A stretch of DNA of 64,000 nucleotides, from contig NZ_DGLD01000019.1 in NCBI RefSeq assembly GCF_002387245.1, positions 1 through 64,000 of the forward strand. Reading direction: 5' to 3'. This document shows positions 24,361 to 33,480 of the stretch, piece by piece (position 1 is the first letter of the stretch; each line of letters opens with the position of its first letter). This DNA comes from Brevundimonas sp. UBA4553. Its GTDB lineage: Bacteria > Pseudomonadota > Alphaproteobacteria > Caulobacterales > Caulobacteraceae. Made by a program: the position numbers and the translations under genes. Below the pieces are notes generated by a model. The model was not told where the DNA came from and did not search any database. It saw nothing but the letters and a program-made list of their open reading frames with translations.

Positions 24361-25587
24361 ATGTTTTCTCGCGTCGCGGGCCTGTGTCTGGCCCTGCTGC
24401 TGACCGCCTGCGCCACCACGCCTGTCGTCGCCCCTGAGCCGCAGACTGCCGAACGGCCGCTGGTCATGCTGGTCTCCATCGACGGGTTCCGCGCCGACTA
24501 TCTGGACCGGGGCGTCACGCCCAACCTGTCGCGACTGGCGAGCGAAGGGGCGACGGGGTCGATGCGGCCGTCCTTCCCCAGCGTGACCTTCCCCAATCAC
24601 TATACGCTGGTGACGGGATTGCATCCCGACCACCATGGCATCGTCGGCAACAACATGATCGACGCCGAACTGGGCCGCTTCAGCCTGGGCAACAAGCAGG
24701 CCGTGACGGACCGACGCTGGTGGGATCAGGGTGAACCGATCTGGGTCTCGGCCGAGAAGGCCGGGGTAAAGACGGCGACGATGTTCTGGCCCGGCTCGGA
24801 AGCCGACATTCGCGGCGTGCGGCCGTCCTACTGGACTCCCTTTGATCAGGGGATGCCGGGCGATGCACGCGTGGACCGGGTGCTGGAATGGATGGACCTG
24901 CCGGCGGACCAGCGGCCGCAGCTGACCACCCTCTACTTCGACATCGTCGACACCCAGGGTCACCACAACGGTCCTGACGCGCCCGAGACCGCCGAGGCCA
25001 TACGCTCGGTGGACGCTTCGATCGGCCGCCTGGTCGAGGGCCTGAAGGCGCGGGGTCTTTATGAGCGCACCGTGCTGGTGGTCGTGTCGGATCACGGCAT
25101 GGCCGCGACCTCGCCGGAGCGAGTGACGTGGATTGACGATCTGATTGACCCGGCGGCGATCCAGATCGTCTATTCCGGGGCGGTGACCTTCCTGAACCCG
25201 GTGGCGGGGCGCGAGGCCGAGGTCGAGGCGGCCCTGCTGGGCTCGCGCCCGCATCTGGACTGCTGGAGAAAGAGCGAGATTCCGGCGCGGTTCGTGCTGG
25301 GCTCCAACCCGCGCGTCTCGGCCATTGTCTGCGCCTCGGAGCCGGGCTGGAGCTTCACGACCAGGGCGCGGCCGGTGACCAAGCCGGGCGGGGCGCACGG
25401 CTATGACAACTTCGCGCCGGAGATGGCGGCCATCTTCATCGCGCATGGGCCGGGCGTGATTCAGGGACGGCGTCTGGCCGATCTGGACAGCGTGGACGTT
25501 CAACCCTTCCTGGCGCGTCTGTTGGGCGTGGACGCGCCGCGCGGCGACGGGCGGGCGGAGGACACCCTGCCGGTGACGACCCGCTGA
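24361..25587 (+). CDS. Lipoprotein nucleotide pyrophosphatase/phosphodiesterase
   Basis: A 408-residue exported lipoprotein (lipobox L-T-A-C, Cys17) of the alkaline phosphatase superfamily, NPP branch. Metal ligands and nucleophile are visible: S-I-D-G-F-R (Asp41), V-T-F-P-N-H (Thr76), D-T-Q-G-H-H, S-D-H-G-M and G-A-H-G-Y-D-N. Such enzymes cleave nucleotide or phospholipid phosphodiesters in the periplasm or on the outer membrane. It is transcribed away from the ABC genes. Confidence 0.9.
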   Translation: MFSRVAGLCLALLLTACATTPVVAPEPQTAERPLVMLVSIDGFRADYLDRGVTPNLSRLASEGATGSMRPSFPSVTFPNHYTLVTGLHPDHHGIVGNNMIDAELGRFSLGNKQAVTDRRWWDQGEPIWVSAEKAGVKTATMFWPGSEADIRGVRPSYWTPFDQGMPGDARVDRVLEWMDLPADQRPQLTTLYFDIVDTQGHHNGPDAPETAEAIRSVDASIGRLVEGLKARGLYERTVLVVVSDHGMAATSPERVTWIDDLIDPAAIQIVYSGAVTFLNPVAGREAEVEAALLGSRPHLDCWRKSEIPARFVLGSNPRVSAIVCASEPGWSFTTRARPVTKPGGAHGYDNFAPEMAAIFIAHGPGVIQGRRLADLDSVDVQPFLARLLGVDAPRGDGRAEDTLPVTTR

Positions 25588-25602
25588 CGGCGCCATTTGT
25601 GG

Positions 25603-25635
25603 TCCCGGATAGCCCTGTGGGCTTCCGGGATGACG
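25603..25635. repeat. REP-like palindrome after the phosphodiesterase gene
   Basis: TCCCGGA (25603-25609) and TCCGGGA (25624-25630) enclose AGCCC/GGGCT with one bulged T, and continue into TGACG. The arm TCCGGGATGACG shares the GTCATCCCG core of the repeat at 14669-14732. It may act as a terminator, but no U tract follows. Confidence 0.55.
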
Positions 25636-25682
25636 GGAGAGGGGGCGCGGTCTAGAACACCCGTCCAACAGATCGGCGCTCC

Positions 25683-26924
25683 ATGTCCCTGCATCATCCC
25701 AAGGTCCGCCGCGCGGCGATCGCCTTTATCCTTGTGACGGCGGTGCTGGACATCGTGGCCATGGGGATCGTCATTCCGGTCCTGCCGCACCTGATCGAGG
25801 AGTTCGTCGGCTCGAACGCGCGGGCGGGGCTGCTGAACGGCGTTTTCGTGGCCCTATGGGCGGGGATGCAGTTCCTGGCTTCGCCCGTGATCGGCTCGCT
25901 GTCTGACCAGTATGGGCGGCGGCCGGTGATCCTGATCAGCTGCGCTGGGCTGGCGGCCGACTATGTGCTGATGGCGCTGGCGCCGAACCTGTGGTGGCTG
26001 GCGGTCGGTCGGCTGATCGCGGGCGTCACCTCGTCCAGCTTCACGACCATCTACGCCTACATGGCCGATATCACCGAGCCGGAGAAGCGGGCGCGGGCCT
26101 ATGGCCTGATCGGGGCGGCTTTTTCGGGCGGCTTCGTGCTGGGGCCGGTTCTGGGCGGCTTCCTGGGCGAGTTCGGCCCGCGCGTGCCGTTCTGGGTGGC
26201 GGGCGGCCTGTCGGGCGTGGCCTTCCTCTATGGCCTGTTCATCCTGCCCGAGAGCCTGGCGCCGGAGAAGCGGATGAGGTTCAGCTGGGGCCGGGCCAAC
26301 CCCGTCGGGGCCATGATGCTGCTGAGGCGTCACGCCGAGCTGGCCGGCCTCGCGATCGTGAACTTCCTGCTCTACTTCGCCCATCATGTGTTTTCGGCGG
26401 TCTTCGTCCTCTATGCCGGGCTGAGATACGACTGGGGGCCGTGGCAGGTGGGGATGCTGCTGGCGCTGGTCGGGGTGCTCGACATGATCGTTCAGGGTCT
26501 TCTGGTCGGACCGGTGTCGAAGCGGCTGGGCGACCGGATGACCATGATCCTGGGCCTGTGCGGCGGCACGATAGGCATCGCCCTGATGGGCTGGGCGCCT
26601 ACGGGCGTCGCCTTCATCATCGCCATGTTGCCCAACGCCCTGTGGGGACTGGCCATGCCGACGCTGCAGTCCCTGATGACCCGGCGCGTCAGCGAGAGCG
26701 AGCAGGGCCAGTTGCAGGGCGCGAACATGAGCGTCGCCTCCATCGCCGGGGTGGCGTCGCCCCTCTTCTTCGGCTGGGTCTATTCGGAATCGGTGGAGCA
26801 GGGGATGTGGGCGCCCAATCCGGGGCTGGCCTTCTATCTGGCGGCCGTCGTTCTGGCCCTGGCCGCGCTGATCGGCTGGATCACCGCACGGCGCGCGGAA
26901 CGGGAAGAGGTCACGGTCGTTTGA
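25683..26924 (+). CDS. MFS transporter, TCR/Tet family
   Basis: A 413-residue protein with twelve hydrophobic segments. Motif A is G-S-L-S-D-Q-Y-G-R-R-P-V in loop 2-3, and motif C-like glycines are in A-F-S-G-G-F-V-L-G-P-V-L-G-G (TM5). This pattern is that of the TetA-like drug:H+ antiporters. Chromosomal members are often not tetracycline exporters, so resistance should not be assumed. It is monocistronic. Confidence 0.88.
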   Translation: MSLHHPKVRRAAIAFILVTAVLDIVAMGIVIPVLPHLIEEFVGSNARAGLLNGVFVALWAGMQFLASPVIGSLSDQYGRRPVILISCAGLAADYVLMALAPNLWWLAVGRLIAGVTSSSFTTIYAYMADITEPEKRARAYGLIGAAFSGGFVLGPVLGGFLGEFGPRVPFWVAGGLSGVAFLYGLFILPESLAPEKRMRFSWGRANPVGAMMLLRRHAELAGLAIVNFLLYFAHHVFSAVFVLYAGLRYDWGPWQVGMLLALVGVLDMIVQGLLVGPVSKRLGDRMTMILGLCGGTIGIALMGWAPTGVAFIIAMLPNALWGLAMPTLQSLMTRRVSESEQGQLQGANMSVASIAGVASPLFFGWVYSESVEQGMWAPNPGLAFYLAAVVLALAALIGWITARRAEREEVTVV

Positions 26925-27023
26925 TCGCGGGCGGGCGTCAGGCTTGGCCGTTGGCCTTGATCCTGTCTCAAACCCGTTGCGCAATGCCTTGTTAATTCAG
27001 CCTTCCGAACGAGACCGGACCCG

Positions 27024-28412
27024 ATGAAGACGTCCAGACTGGCCATCGCCGCCGCCCTGATGCTGTCCGCCTGCGGCCAGCCGCAACCGTCCAAGGCGCA
27101 GGAAGGCGTCTTCGCCGAGCAGCCGCGTCAGGCCCCGCGCGACGCCGGGGCGATGAAGTCCAGCTTCGCCCCCGTGGTGCGCGAGGCGGCGCCCGCCGTG
27201 GTCAATATCTCGGCGCGCGGCGTGCAGCAGGTGCGCGATCCCTTCTTCGAGATGTTCGGCGGCGGACCGCAGTCGCGGGTGACCGGCTCGATCGGCTCGG
27301 GCGTCATCGTGCGGTCCGACGGGGTGGTGGTGACCAACAACCACGTCATCGAAAACATGCAGCAGATCCGCGTCACGCTGAATGATCGGCGCGAGTTCGC
27401 GGCCAGGGTGCTGCTGGCGGATTCCCGCTCCGACATCGCGGTGCTGCAACTGGAGGGCGTCGAGGGGGCGCTGCCCGCCCTGCGCATCGACGATCAGGAA
27501 GAACAGCAGGTCGGCGATCTGGTTCTGGCCATCGGCAATCCGTTCGGGGTCGGCCAGACGGTGACCAACGGCATCATCTCGGCGGTGAACCGCACCGAGA
27601 CGGGGATCAGCGATTCCGGCTCCTTCATCCAGACCGACGCGGCCATCAACCCCGGCAACTCGGGCGGGGCGCTGGTCGACATGGACGGCGACCTGATCGG
27701 CATCAACACGGCCATCTTTTCCCGCACCGGCTCCTCAAGCGGCGTGGGCTTCGCCGTACCGGCGACCATGGTGAAGCGGGTGGTGGATTCTGCCATCGGC
27801 GGGGCCAAGGCCGTGGTGCGGCCCTGGCTGGGCGTGAAGGGCGACACGGTCAGCGCCGACATCGCCCGCAGCCTGGGCCTGTCGCGGCCGCAGGGCCTGA
27901 TCATCACCGAGGTCTATCCGCAGGGACCCGGCGCGCGCGCCGGCCTGGAAGAAGGCGACGTCATCACGGCCGTCGACGGAGCGGAGATCAACGACCAGGG
28001 CGGCCTGAACTTCCGCGTCGGCACCAAGTCGCCCAATGACACGGTAGCCGTGACCATCCTGCGCGATGGGCGCACCCAGACGCTCAACGCCCGCGTCTCA
28101 GCCCTGCCCGGCGAGGCTGATCCCGGTCAGGGCACGACCGTGGGGCAGGGCGCGCTGGCGGGATTGCAGGGCGTGGCGCTGAACCCGGCGCTGGCCGACC
28201 GCCTGGGCGGAGATCCCTTCACCAGCGGCGTGGTCGTGACAGGGGTGCAGCGCAACAGTCTGGCCGCGCGCATCGGTCTGCGCCCCAATGATCTGATCGC
28301 GCAAGTGGACGGTCGTCCGCCGACGTCGGTGGCGGCTCTCGGTCGGGCGCAGCGCGGCACCGAGTTGACCATTCTGCGCGGCGGTCGCCGTCTGACGGGA
28401 CGGTTGCCGTAA
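27024..28412 (+). CDS. Do/DegP-like periplasmic serine protease, lipoprotein
   Basis: A 462-residue HtrA-family protease. The catalytic triad is His107 (T-N-N-H-V), Asp137 (S-R-S-D-I-A-V) and Ser213 (P-G-N-S-G-G). Two PDZ domains follow (about 265-355 and 375-460). The N-terminus is a lipoprotein signal with lipobox L-S-A-C (Cys17), so it should be membrane-anchored, unlike soluble DegP. It degrades or refolds misfolded envelope proteins. Confidence 0.92.
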   Translation: MKTSRLAIAAALMLSACGQPQPSKAQEGVFAEQPRQAPRDAGAMKSSFAPVVREAAPAVVNISARGVQQVRDPFFEMFGGGPQSRVTGSIGSGVIVRSDGVVVTNNHVIENMQQIRVTLNDRREFAARVLLADSRSDIAVLQLEGVEGALPALRIDDQEEQQVGDLVLAIGNPFGVGQTVTNGIISAVNRTETGISDSGSFIQTDAAINPGNSGGALVDMDGDLIGINTAIFSRTGSSSGVGFAVPATMVKRVVDSAIGGAKAVVRPWLGVKGDTVSADIARSLGLSRPQGLIITEVYPQGPGARAGLEEGDVITAVDGAEINDQGGLNFRVGTKSPNDTVAVTILRDGRTQTLNARVSALPGEADPGQGTTVGQGALAGLQGVALNPALADRLGGDPFTSGVVVTGVQRNSLAARIGLRPNDLIAQVDGRPPTSVAALGRAQRGTELTILRGGRRLTGRLP

Positions 28413-28497
28413 GCCATCGGAAGACGCGGCTGGGGATAGCTGGGCTGTTCGGGGTAGCGCGGCTTGCGTCCGGGGATGGGGCGTGCGGAATGGCGGG

Positions 28498-29379
28498 ATG
28501 ATCTTCTTGCCCCTCGCCGTCGCGCTTTTCATGATGTCCGCCAGCGGGGGCACCGCCCATGACGATCCCCTGACGCAGCCGATCCCGGGGAACGCGGACT
28601 GGGTGAAGCCGCAGGCGCCTCTGAGGCTCTACGGCGACACCTACTTCGTCGGGACGGGTGGTCTCAGCCTGGTGCTGATCGACACGGACGACGGCCTGAT
28701 CCTGATCGACGGCGCCCTGCCGCAAACCGTGGCGGCCACGGAGGCGAGCATTCGTCGGCTGGGATTTCGGGTGGAAGACATCCGCTACATCCTGAACACC
28801 GAGGCGCACTACGATCATTCGGGCGGGCTGGCCGCGCTGGCGCGCGACAGCGGGGCGGAGGTGATCACCAGTCCCATCGGCGCCGCCGCCCTGCGGACCG
28901 GTCGGGTCGACGCCCATGACCCGCAGGCTGCGAACATCCCCGAGCATCCGCCGGTCCCCAATGCTCGCGGTATCGGCGACGGGGAGACGGTGCGTCTGGG
29001 CGATACGGTGGTGACGGCGGTTTTCACGCCGGGCCACACGCCGGGCAGCGTCAGCTGGACCTGGAAGACGTGCGAAGGCGAGACCTGCGTGGACGTGGTG
29101 TTCGCCTCCAGCCTCAACGCCGTGGCGAACGGGACCTTCACCTATACGGCGCACCCCGAGGTGACGGCGACGCTGCGCGCTTCGATCGACCGGGTGGAGG
29201 CCTTGCCCTGCGACCTGCTGATCTCGGCCCATCCCGACAACTCGGGCGGCGACGTCAAGATCGCGGCCTTGCAGGCGGGCGCGACGCCCAACCCCTTCCT
29301 CGATCCGTCAGCCTGTCGCGCCTATGCGGACCGGGCGCGAGGGCGGTTGCAGACGCGGCTGGACGCAGAAGCGCGCTAG
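28498..29379 (+). CDS. Metallo-beta-lactamase fold protein, subclass B3-like
   Basis: A 293-residue exported protein (signal peptide M-I-F-L-P-L-A-V-A-L-F). The zinc region reads N-T-E-A-H-Y-D-H-S-G-G: class B3 usually has His (or Gln) at the first ligand, and here it is Glu. The other ligands are present: P-G-H-T-P-G-S and I-S-A-H-P-D. The B3 serine region F-A-S-S-L-N is also seen. B3 enzymes hydrolyse carbapenems and other beta-lactams; this is the Glu variant. A GTG at 28483 is an alternative start. It overlaps the converging VOC gene by 4 bases. Confidence 0.85.
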   Translation: MIFLPLAVALFMMSASGGTAHDDPLTQPIPGNADWVKPQAPLRLYGDTYFVGTGGLSLVLIDTDDGLILIDGALPQTVAATEASIRRLGFRVEDIRYILNTEAHYDHSGGLAALARDSGAEVITSPIGAAALRTGRVDAHDPQAANIPEHPPVPNARGIGDGETVRLGDTVVTAVFTPGHTPGSVSWTWKTCEGETCVDVVFASSLNAVANGTFTYTAHPEVTATLRASIDRVEALPCDLLISAHPDNSGGDVKIAALQAGATPNPFLDPSACRAYADRARGRLQTRLDAEAR

Positions 29380-29789
29380 GCGCCCCTGGCGGCGCTGATG
29401 ATCGACCAGACGTGGCCGAAGGGATCGCGCAGCTTGGCGTGGCGACCGTAGAACTCGTCAGCAGGCGGTCGCAGGGCGGCGGCGCCGGCTTGGATGGCCC
29501 GGTCGAACCAGCGGTCCACGTCGTCCACCGACAGGTTCACTGAACAGGTCGTGCCGCCAAGCGTCTCGGGCGAGGCCGTGCCGACGATGTCGGCCAGTTC
29601 GGGGAATTCGTCCGACAACATCAGCGAGCCGCCGTTCAGGCCGAGGGTGGCGTGGCCCAGGCGGCCGTCCTCCATGTCGTAGCGCTCGACCACCTCGGCG
29701 CCGAAAGCGCGGACGTACCAGTCCATGGCCTCGGCCCCGCGCTTGACCATCAGATAGGGGCTGAGCGGGGGATAGGCGGGATCGGACAT
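29376..29789 (-). CDS. VOC/glyoxalase-fold protein (PhnB-like)
   Basis: A 137-residue single VOC domain of PhnB type: P-Y-L-M-V-K-R-G-A-E-A-M-D-W-Y-V-R-A-F-G at the start and R-D-P-F-G-H-V-W-S near the C-terminus. The family includes glyoxalases, dioxygenases and drug-binding proteins; activity is not predictable. It lies 4 bases downstream of a paralogue in the same direction. Confidence 0.85.
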   Translation of the reverse strand: MSDPAYPPLSPYLMVKRGAEAMDWYVRAFGAEVVERYDMEDGRLGHATLGLNGGSLMLSDEFPELADIVGTASPETLGGTTCSVNLSVDDVDRWFDRAIQAGAAALRPPADEFYGRHAKLRDPFGHVWSIISAARGA

Positions 29790-29793
29790 GGCC

Positions 29794-30213
29794 TTATTCC
29801 TTCTTCGGCCCGCCGATGGACCAGGTGTGGCCGAAGGGGTCGCGGACCTGGCCGTAACGGTCGCCCCAGAACTGATCTTCCAGCGGCATGACCGGGACGG
29901 CGCCGGCCACCAGGGCGCGGGTCCACCATTCGTCGGGATCGTCGACCTGGAGATGGAGGGTGACGCCTCTGGGGGTGATGTCGGCCTCGCCAGACCATTC
30001 GGGGAACTCGTCGGCCAGCATCAGGCTGGCGCAATTGATCTTGAGGTGGGCGTGCATCAGGCGCTCGCCGTCTTCGGCGGGCATCCGCAGGACCTCTTCG
30101 GCGCCGAAGGCCCGGCCGTAGAACTCGATAGCCGCCGCGCCGCCGCGCGACGGTATGGTCAGATGAGGCGTGAGGCCGCCGGTCGGGCCCTGGTTCGGCT
30201 GGGATTCGGACAT
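29794..30213 (-). CDS. VOC/glyoxalase-fold protein, paralogue
   Basis: A 139-residue PhnB-like VOC protein, paralogous to its neighbour: P-H-L-T-I-P-S-R-G-G-A-A-A-I-E-F-Y-G-R-A-F-G at the start and R-D-P-F-G-H-T-W-S near the end. The two genes look like a tandem duplication, cotranscribed from the region shared with divergent rarA. Substrate unknown. Confidence 0.85.
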   Translation of the reverse strand: MSESQPNQGPTGGLTPHLTIPSRGGAAAIEFYGRAFGAEEVLRMPAEDGERLMHAHLKINCASLMLADEFPEWSGEADITPRGVTLHLQVDDPDEWWTRALVAGAVPVMPLEDQFWGDRYGQVRDPFGHTWSIGGPKKE

Positions 30214-30280
30214 GGTTCCTCCGTTCGCGCCGATAGTAGTGCGTGTGTTCGACTGAACGAACGCCTATCTAGGCTGTTCC

Positions 30281-31588
30281 ATGAGTGATCTGTTCGAAGC
30301 CTCCGGCATCCATCCTCCCGACGCGCCCCTGGCCGACCGTCTGCGCCCGCAGACGCTGGATCAGGTCGTGGGGCAGGACCACCTGCTGGGCGAGGGCGGA
30401 CCGATCCGCCGCATGGTCGAGGCCGGGCGTCTGGGCTCCATGATCCTGTGGGGGCCGCCTGGGACCGGCAAGACCACAATCGCCCGGTTGCTGGCCAAGG
30501 CCGCGGGTTATGAATATCAGTCCATTAGCGCTGTCTTTTCCGGCGTCGCCGACCTGAAGAAGGCGTTCGAGGCCGCGCGGATGCGTCGGGCTGCGGGGCA
30601 GCAGACCCTGTTGTTCGTGGACGAGATCCACCGCTTCAACCGCGCCCAGCAGGACGGCTTCCTGCCCTTCGTGGAGGAGGGGATCGTCACCTTAGTCGGG
30701 GCCACGACCGAGAATCCTAGCTTCGAACTGAACGGGGCGCTGCTGTCCCGCAGCCAGGTCTATGTGCTGAAGCGACTGGACGATGGGGCGCTGGACCAGT
30801 TGCTCGACCGGGCGGCGGCCTTGATGGAGCGGCCCTTGCCGCTGACGGCTGAGGCGCGTCAGGCCATGCTGGCCCTGGCCGACGGCGACGGGCGCTATCT
30901 GCTGACCATGTCGGAGGTGCTGTTCGACCTGCCCGAAGGCGAACCGCTGGACGTTCAGGCGCTGGCCGGCGTGTTGCAGAAGCGGGCGCCCGCCTACGAC
31001 AAGTCGCGCGAGGAGCACTATAACCTCATCTCGGCCCTGCATAAGTCGGTGCGAGGATCGGATCCGGATGCGGCGCTCTACTGGCTGGCGCGGATGCTGA
31101 ACGGGGGCGAGGACCCGCTCTATCTGGCGCGACGGATCGTGCGCATGGCGGTCGAGGACATCGGCCAGGCCGACCCCCTGTCCATCCTGGTCGCCAACGC
31201 CGCCAAGGACACCTACGACTTCCTGGGATCGCCCGAGGGCGAACTGGCTCTGGCCCAGGCGGTGGTCCATCTGGCCACGGCGCCCAAGTCAGTCGGGGTC
31301 TATGAGGCCTTCAAGGCGGCCAAGAGAGCGGCGCACGAAACCGGCTCCCTGATGCCGCCGGCCCATATCCGCAACGCCCCGACCAAGCTGATGAAGCAGC
31401 TCGGCTACGGCAAGGGCTACCAGTACGACCCGGACACGCCAGAGGGCTTCTCCGGCGCTGACTTCTTCCCCGACGAGATGGAACGCCGCACCTTCTACAA
31501 GCCCAAGGGCGAGGGCCACGAGGAGAAGGTCAAGGCGCGGCTGGAACGCTGGGCGGCGTTGCGGGAGCGGGCGCAAAGGGAAGGCTAG
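30281..31588 (+). CDS. rarA: Replication-associated recombination protein A
   Basis: A 435-residue AAA+ ATPase (MgsA/RarA, related to eukaryotic WRNIP1). Walker A is G-P-P-G-T-G-K-T-T (58-66), Walker B is L-F-V-D-E-I-H-R-F-N (111-120), and the sensor region G-A-T-T-E-N-P-S-F-E is present. The C-terminal part has the tetramerisation region. RarA acts at stalled replication forks with SSB. It is divergent from the VOC pair. Confidence 0.95.
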   Translation: MSDLFEASGIHPPDAPLADRLRPQTLDQVVGQDHLLGEGGPIRRMVEAGRLGSMILWGPPGTGKTTIARLLAKAAGYEYQSISAVFSGVADLKKAFEAARMRRAAGQQTLLFVDEIHRFNRAQQDGFLPFVEEGIVTLVGATTENPSFELNGALLSRSQVYVLKRLDDGALDQLLDRAAALMERPLPLTAEARQAMLALADGDGRYLLTMSEVLFDLPEGEPLDVQALAGVLQKRAPAYDKSREEHYNLISALHKSVRGSDPDAALYWLARMLNGGEDPLYLARRIVRMAVEDIGQADPLSILVANAAKDTYDFLGSPEGELALAQAVVHLATAPKSVGVYEAFKAAKRAAHETGSLMPPAHIRNAPTKLMKQLGYGKGYQYDPDTPEGFSGADFFPDEMERRTFYKPKGEGHEEKVKARLERWAALRERAQREG

Positions 31589-31693
31589 ACGTCCCTTGGC
31601 CATGCAGCGGGCGCGCTGTCTTATCGCTGTTCATTGTTAAGCATGGCCGTTCGGGCTTAGCCTCTCCTCCATCGGCAACCTGGGGAGGGAAAC

Positions 31694-32146
31694 ATGACCG
31701 ATATTGCAAGGCGAGCGCCGACGCCCTGGCACCTGTGGCTGGTGGGCGTGCTGTCGCTGCTGTGGAACGGCTTCGGCGGGTACGACTTCATCCAGACCAC
31801 GACGCGCGGCGAAGCCTATATGCGTGAATCCGGCTTCGGCGATGAGATGATCGCCTACTACAACGCCATGCCCGCGTGGATGTATGCGCCATGGACCCTG
31901 GGCGTCTGGGGGGCGGTGATCGGGTCGCTGTTGCTGCTGGCGCGCAGCCGCTTCGCAGTCCACGCCTTTGGTCTGTCGCTGATCGGGGCGGTGGTCAGCC
32001 TGATCTATTCCAAGATGATCAACCCGCCGCCGGCTCTGCCGCCGGAGTTGGCGATGATGCAGTGGATGCCCTACGTCATCACCCTGATTGCTGCATTCCT
32101 GGCCTGGTACGCCTGGACCATGGCGAAGAAGGGCGTCCTCCGCTAA
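31694..32146 (+). CDS. Small membrane protein, four predicted helices
   Basis: A 150-residue protein with four hydrophobic segments (about 14-28, 62-82, 88-108, 123-142) and a polar loop at 30-60. GGGGAGGGA lies just before the ATG. It is followed 11 bases later by a pseudouridine synthase gene, so the two may be cotranscribed. No specific function is recognised. Confidence 0.72.
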   Translation: MTDIARRAPTPWHLWLVGVLSLLWNGFGGYDFIQTTTRGEAYMRESGFGDEMIAYYNAMPAWMYAPWTLGVWGAVIGSLLLLARSRFAVHAFGLSLIGAVVSLIYSKMINPPPALPPELAMMQWMPYVITLIAAFLAWYAWTMAKKGVLR

Positions 32147-32157
32147 AGGCTCGGCGG

Positions 32158-32886
32158 GTGAAAACCCGCCAGCCCGCTTCCCTGACCGAAGAAGACATCG
32201 CCGCCGTCCGTTCGTGGGTCATCCACGAGGACGCGCACATCATCGCCTTCAACAAGCCCTCGGGTCTGTCGAGCCAGGGCGGCCGTATCCAGGCCCATAC
32301 GCTGGACGACCTGCTGTGGGCCTTCGCGCGCTCGAACGGCAAGCGGCCGGAACTGGTGCACAGGCTGGACCGCGACACCTCGGGCGTCATCCTGGCGGCC
32401 AAGACCAAGCCGGCGGCTGGCTTTCTGGGCAAGGCCATGCAGATGCGCCGCTTCCAGAAGACCTATCTGGCCCTGGTGTCCGCAGCCCCTGAGCCGAAGT
32501 CAGGCCGCATCACCGCCGCCCTGCGCCGCGAAGAGATCGGCCGCGAGAGCTATATGCGGGTGGTCGAGTTCGACACGCCGGGCGCGCAAGGGGCCGTCAG
32601 CGGCTATCGCACCCTGGCGGCCAGCGAGGACGGCGCTCTGGTGGAACTGTCGCCCGAGACAGGGCGGATGCACCAGCTGCGGGTCCACATGGCCTCTATC
32701 GGCCGTCCTCTGGTCGGCGATGTGCGTTACGGCGGGGCTTTGACTTTCGCCGGACGCGGCGCGGCTCGTCTGATGCTGCACGCGGCCAAACTGTCCTTCC
32801 CGCATCCTGAGGGCGGCGAGCGCGTGACGCTGGAGGCGGCACCGCCTGCGGACTTTGCGGCCTTGCGGGAGGCGGCGGGCCTTTAG
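32158..32886 (+). CDS. RluA-family pseudouridine synthase without S4 domain
   Basis: A 242-residue RluA-family enzyme. The catalytic motif is V-H-R-L-D-R-D-T-S-G-V (Asp in L-D), with downstream G-R-M-H-Q-L-R-V-H-M-A. No N-terminal S4 domain is present, unlike the RluC/D-like gene at 37839. It isomerises uridine in rRNA or tRNA. The GTG start at 32158 with AAAGG upstream is chosen because the sequence before it belongs to the previous gene. Confidence 0.88.
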   Translation: MKTRQPASLTEEDIAAVRSWVIHEDAHIIAFNKPSGLSSQGGRIQAHTLDDLLWAFARSNGKRPELVHRLDRDTSGVILAAKTKPAAGFLGKAMQMRRFQKTYLALVSAAPEPKSGRITAALRREEIGRESYMRVVEFDTPGAQGAVSGYRTLAASEDGALVELSPETGRMHQLRVHMASIGRPLVGDVRYGGALTFAGRGAARLMLHAAKLSFPHPEGGERVTLEAAPPADFAALREAAGL

Positions 32887-32964
32887 GCGGTTCAGCGGCC
32901 GTTCAGCTTCATGGCGGAACATCCTGCTTGGCTCGACGCTATGCGAGCAAAGGGAGATCGCTGC

Positions 32965-33459
32965 ATGAAACGCCTGACCTTCAGCCTGATCGCGGTTTCG
33001 GCGCTGGCCCTGACCGCCTGCGCCAGCCTGGCCCCCTATGGGCCGCAGCAGGCGGGAAGAGGGCAGGGGTTTAGCGAGCAGCGCATTGAATCCAATCGTT
33101 TCCGCGTGACCTACAACGGCGTCGGCGCGCCCGGACCCGTTGCGGACCGGGCCCTGTTCCGCGCGGCGCAACTGACCGTCGACGAAGGCTATGACTGGTT
33201 CGAGGTGACGCAGCGGTGGCTGGACGGCCGGCCGGACAGCGCCGGGGGCGTCCGCCCCAGCGTCTCCATAGGCGCGGGCTCCAGCCGCTACGGCGGCTAC
33301 AGCGCGTCAGGCGTCGGCGTCGGGCTTGGCTTCGACCTCAGCGGCCCACAGCCGACCTCCACCACGCTGGAGATCGTGATGGGGCGCGGGCAACGCCCGG
33401 ATCGCGCCGACGCCTATGACGCACGAGGCGTTCAGGACGCCATCCGCGCACGACTGTAG
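32965..33459 (+). CDS. Small lipoprotein (CC0125/CC1285-like)
   Basis: A 164-residue lipoprotein with lipobox L-T-A-C (Cys about 18). The core has N-R-F-R-V-T-Y-N-G-V, A-L-F-R-A-A-Q-L-T and G-Y-D-W-F-E-V, resembling a family of Caulobacter lipoproteins of unknown role. AAAGGGAG precedes the ATG at 32965; an upstream in-frame ATG would bury the signal peptide and is rejected. Confidence 0.75.
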   Translation: MKRLTFSLIAVSALALTACASLAPYGPQQAGRGQGFSEQRIESNRFRVTYNGVGAPGPVADRALFRAAQLTVDEGYDWFEVTQRWLDGRPDSAGGVRPSVSIGAGSSRYGGYSASGVGVGLGFDLSGPQPTSTTLEIVMGRGQRPDRADAYDARGVQDAIRARL

Positions 33460-33462
33460 CAA

Positions 33463-33480
33463 CCTGAAGGATACTTCAGG
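33463..33480 (+). terminator. Hairpin just after the lipoprotein gene
   Basis: CCTGAAG (33463-33469), loop GATA, CTTCAGG (33474-33480) is a perfect 7-bp stem 3 bases past the stop. No U run follows, so termination would be inefficient or need Rho. Confidence 0.4.

Noticed and set aside
25683..26924. Tetracycline resistance gene
   Set aside because: The protein is TetA-like but chromosomal MFS homologues of this type often have other substrates; resistance cannot be claimed from sequence.
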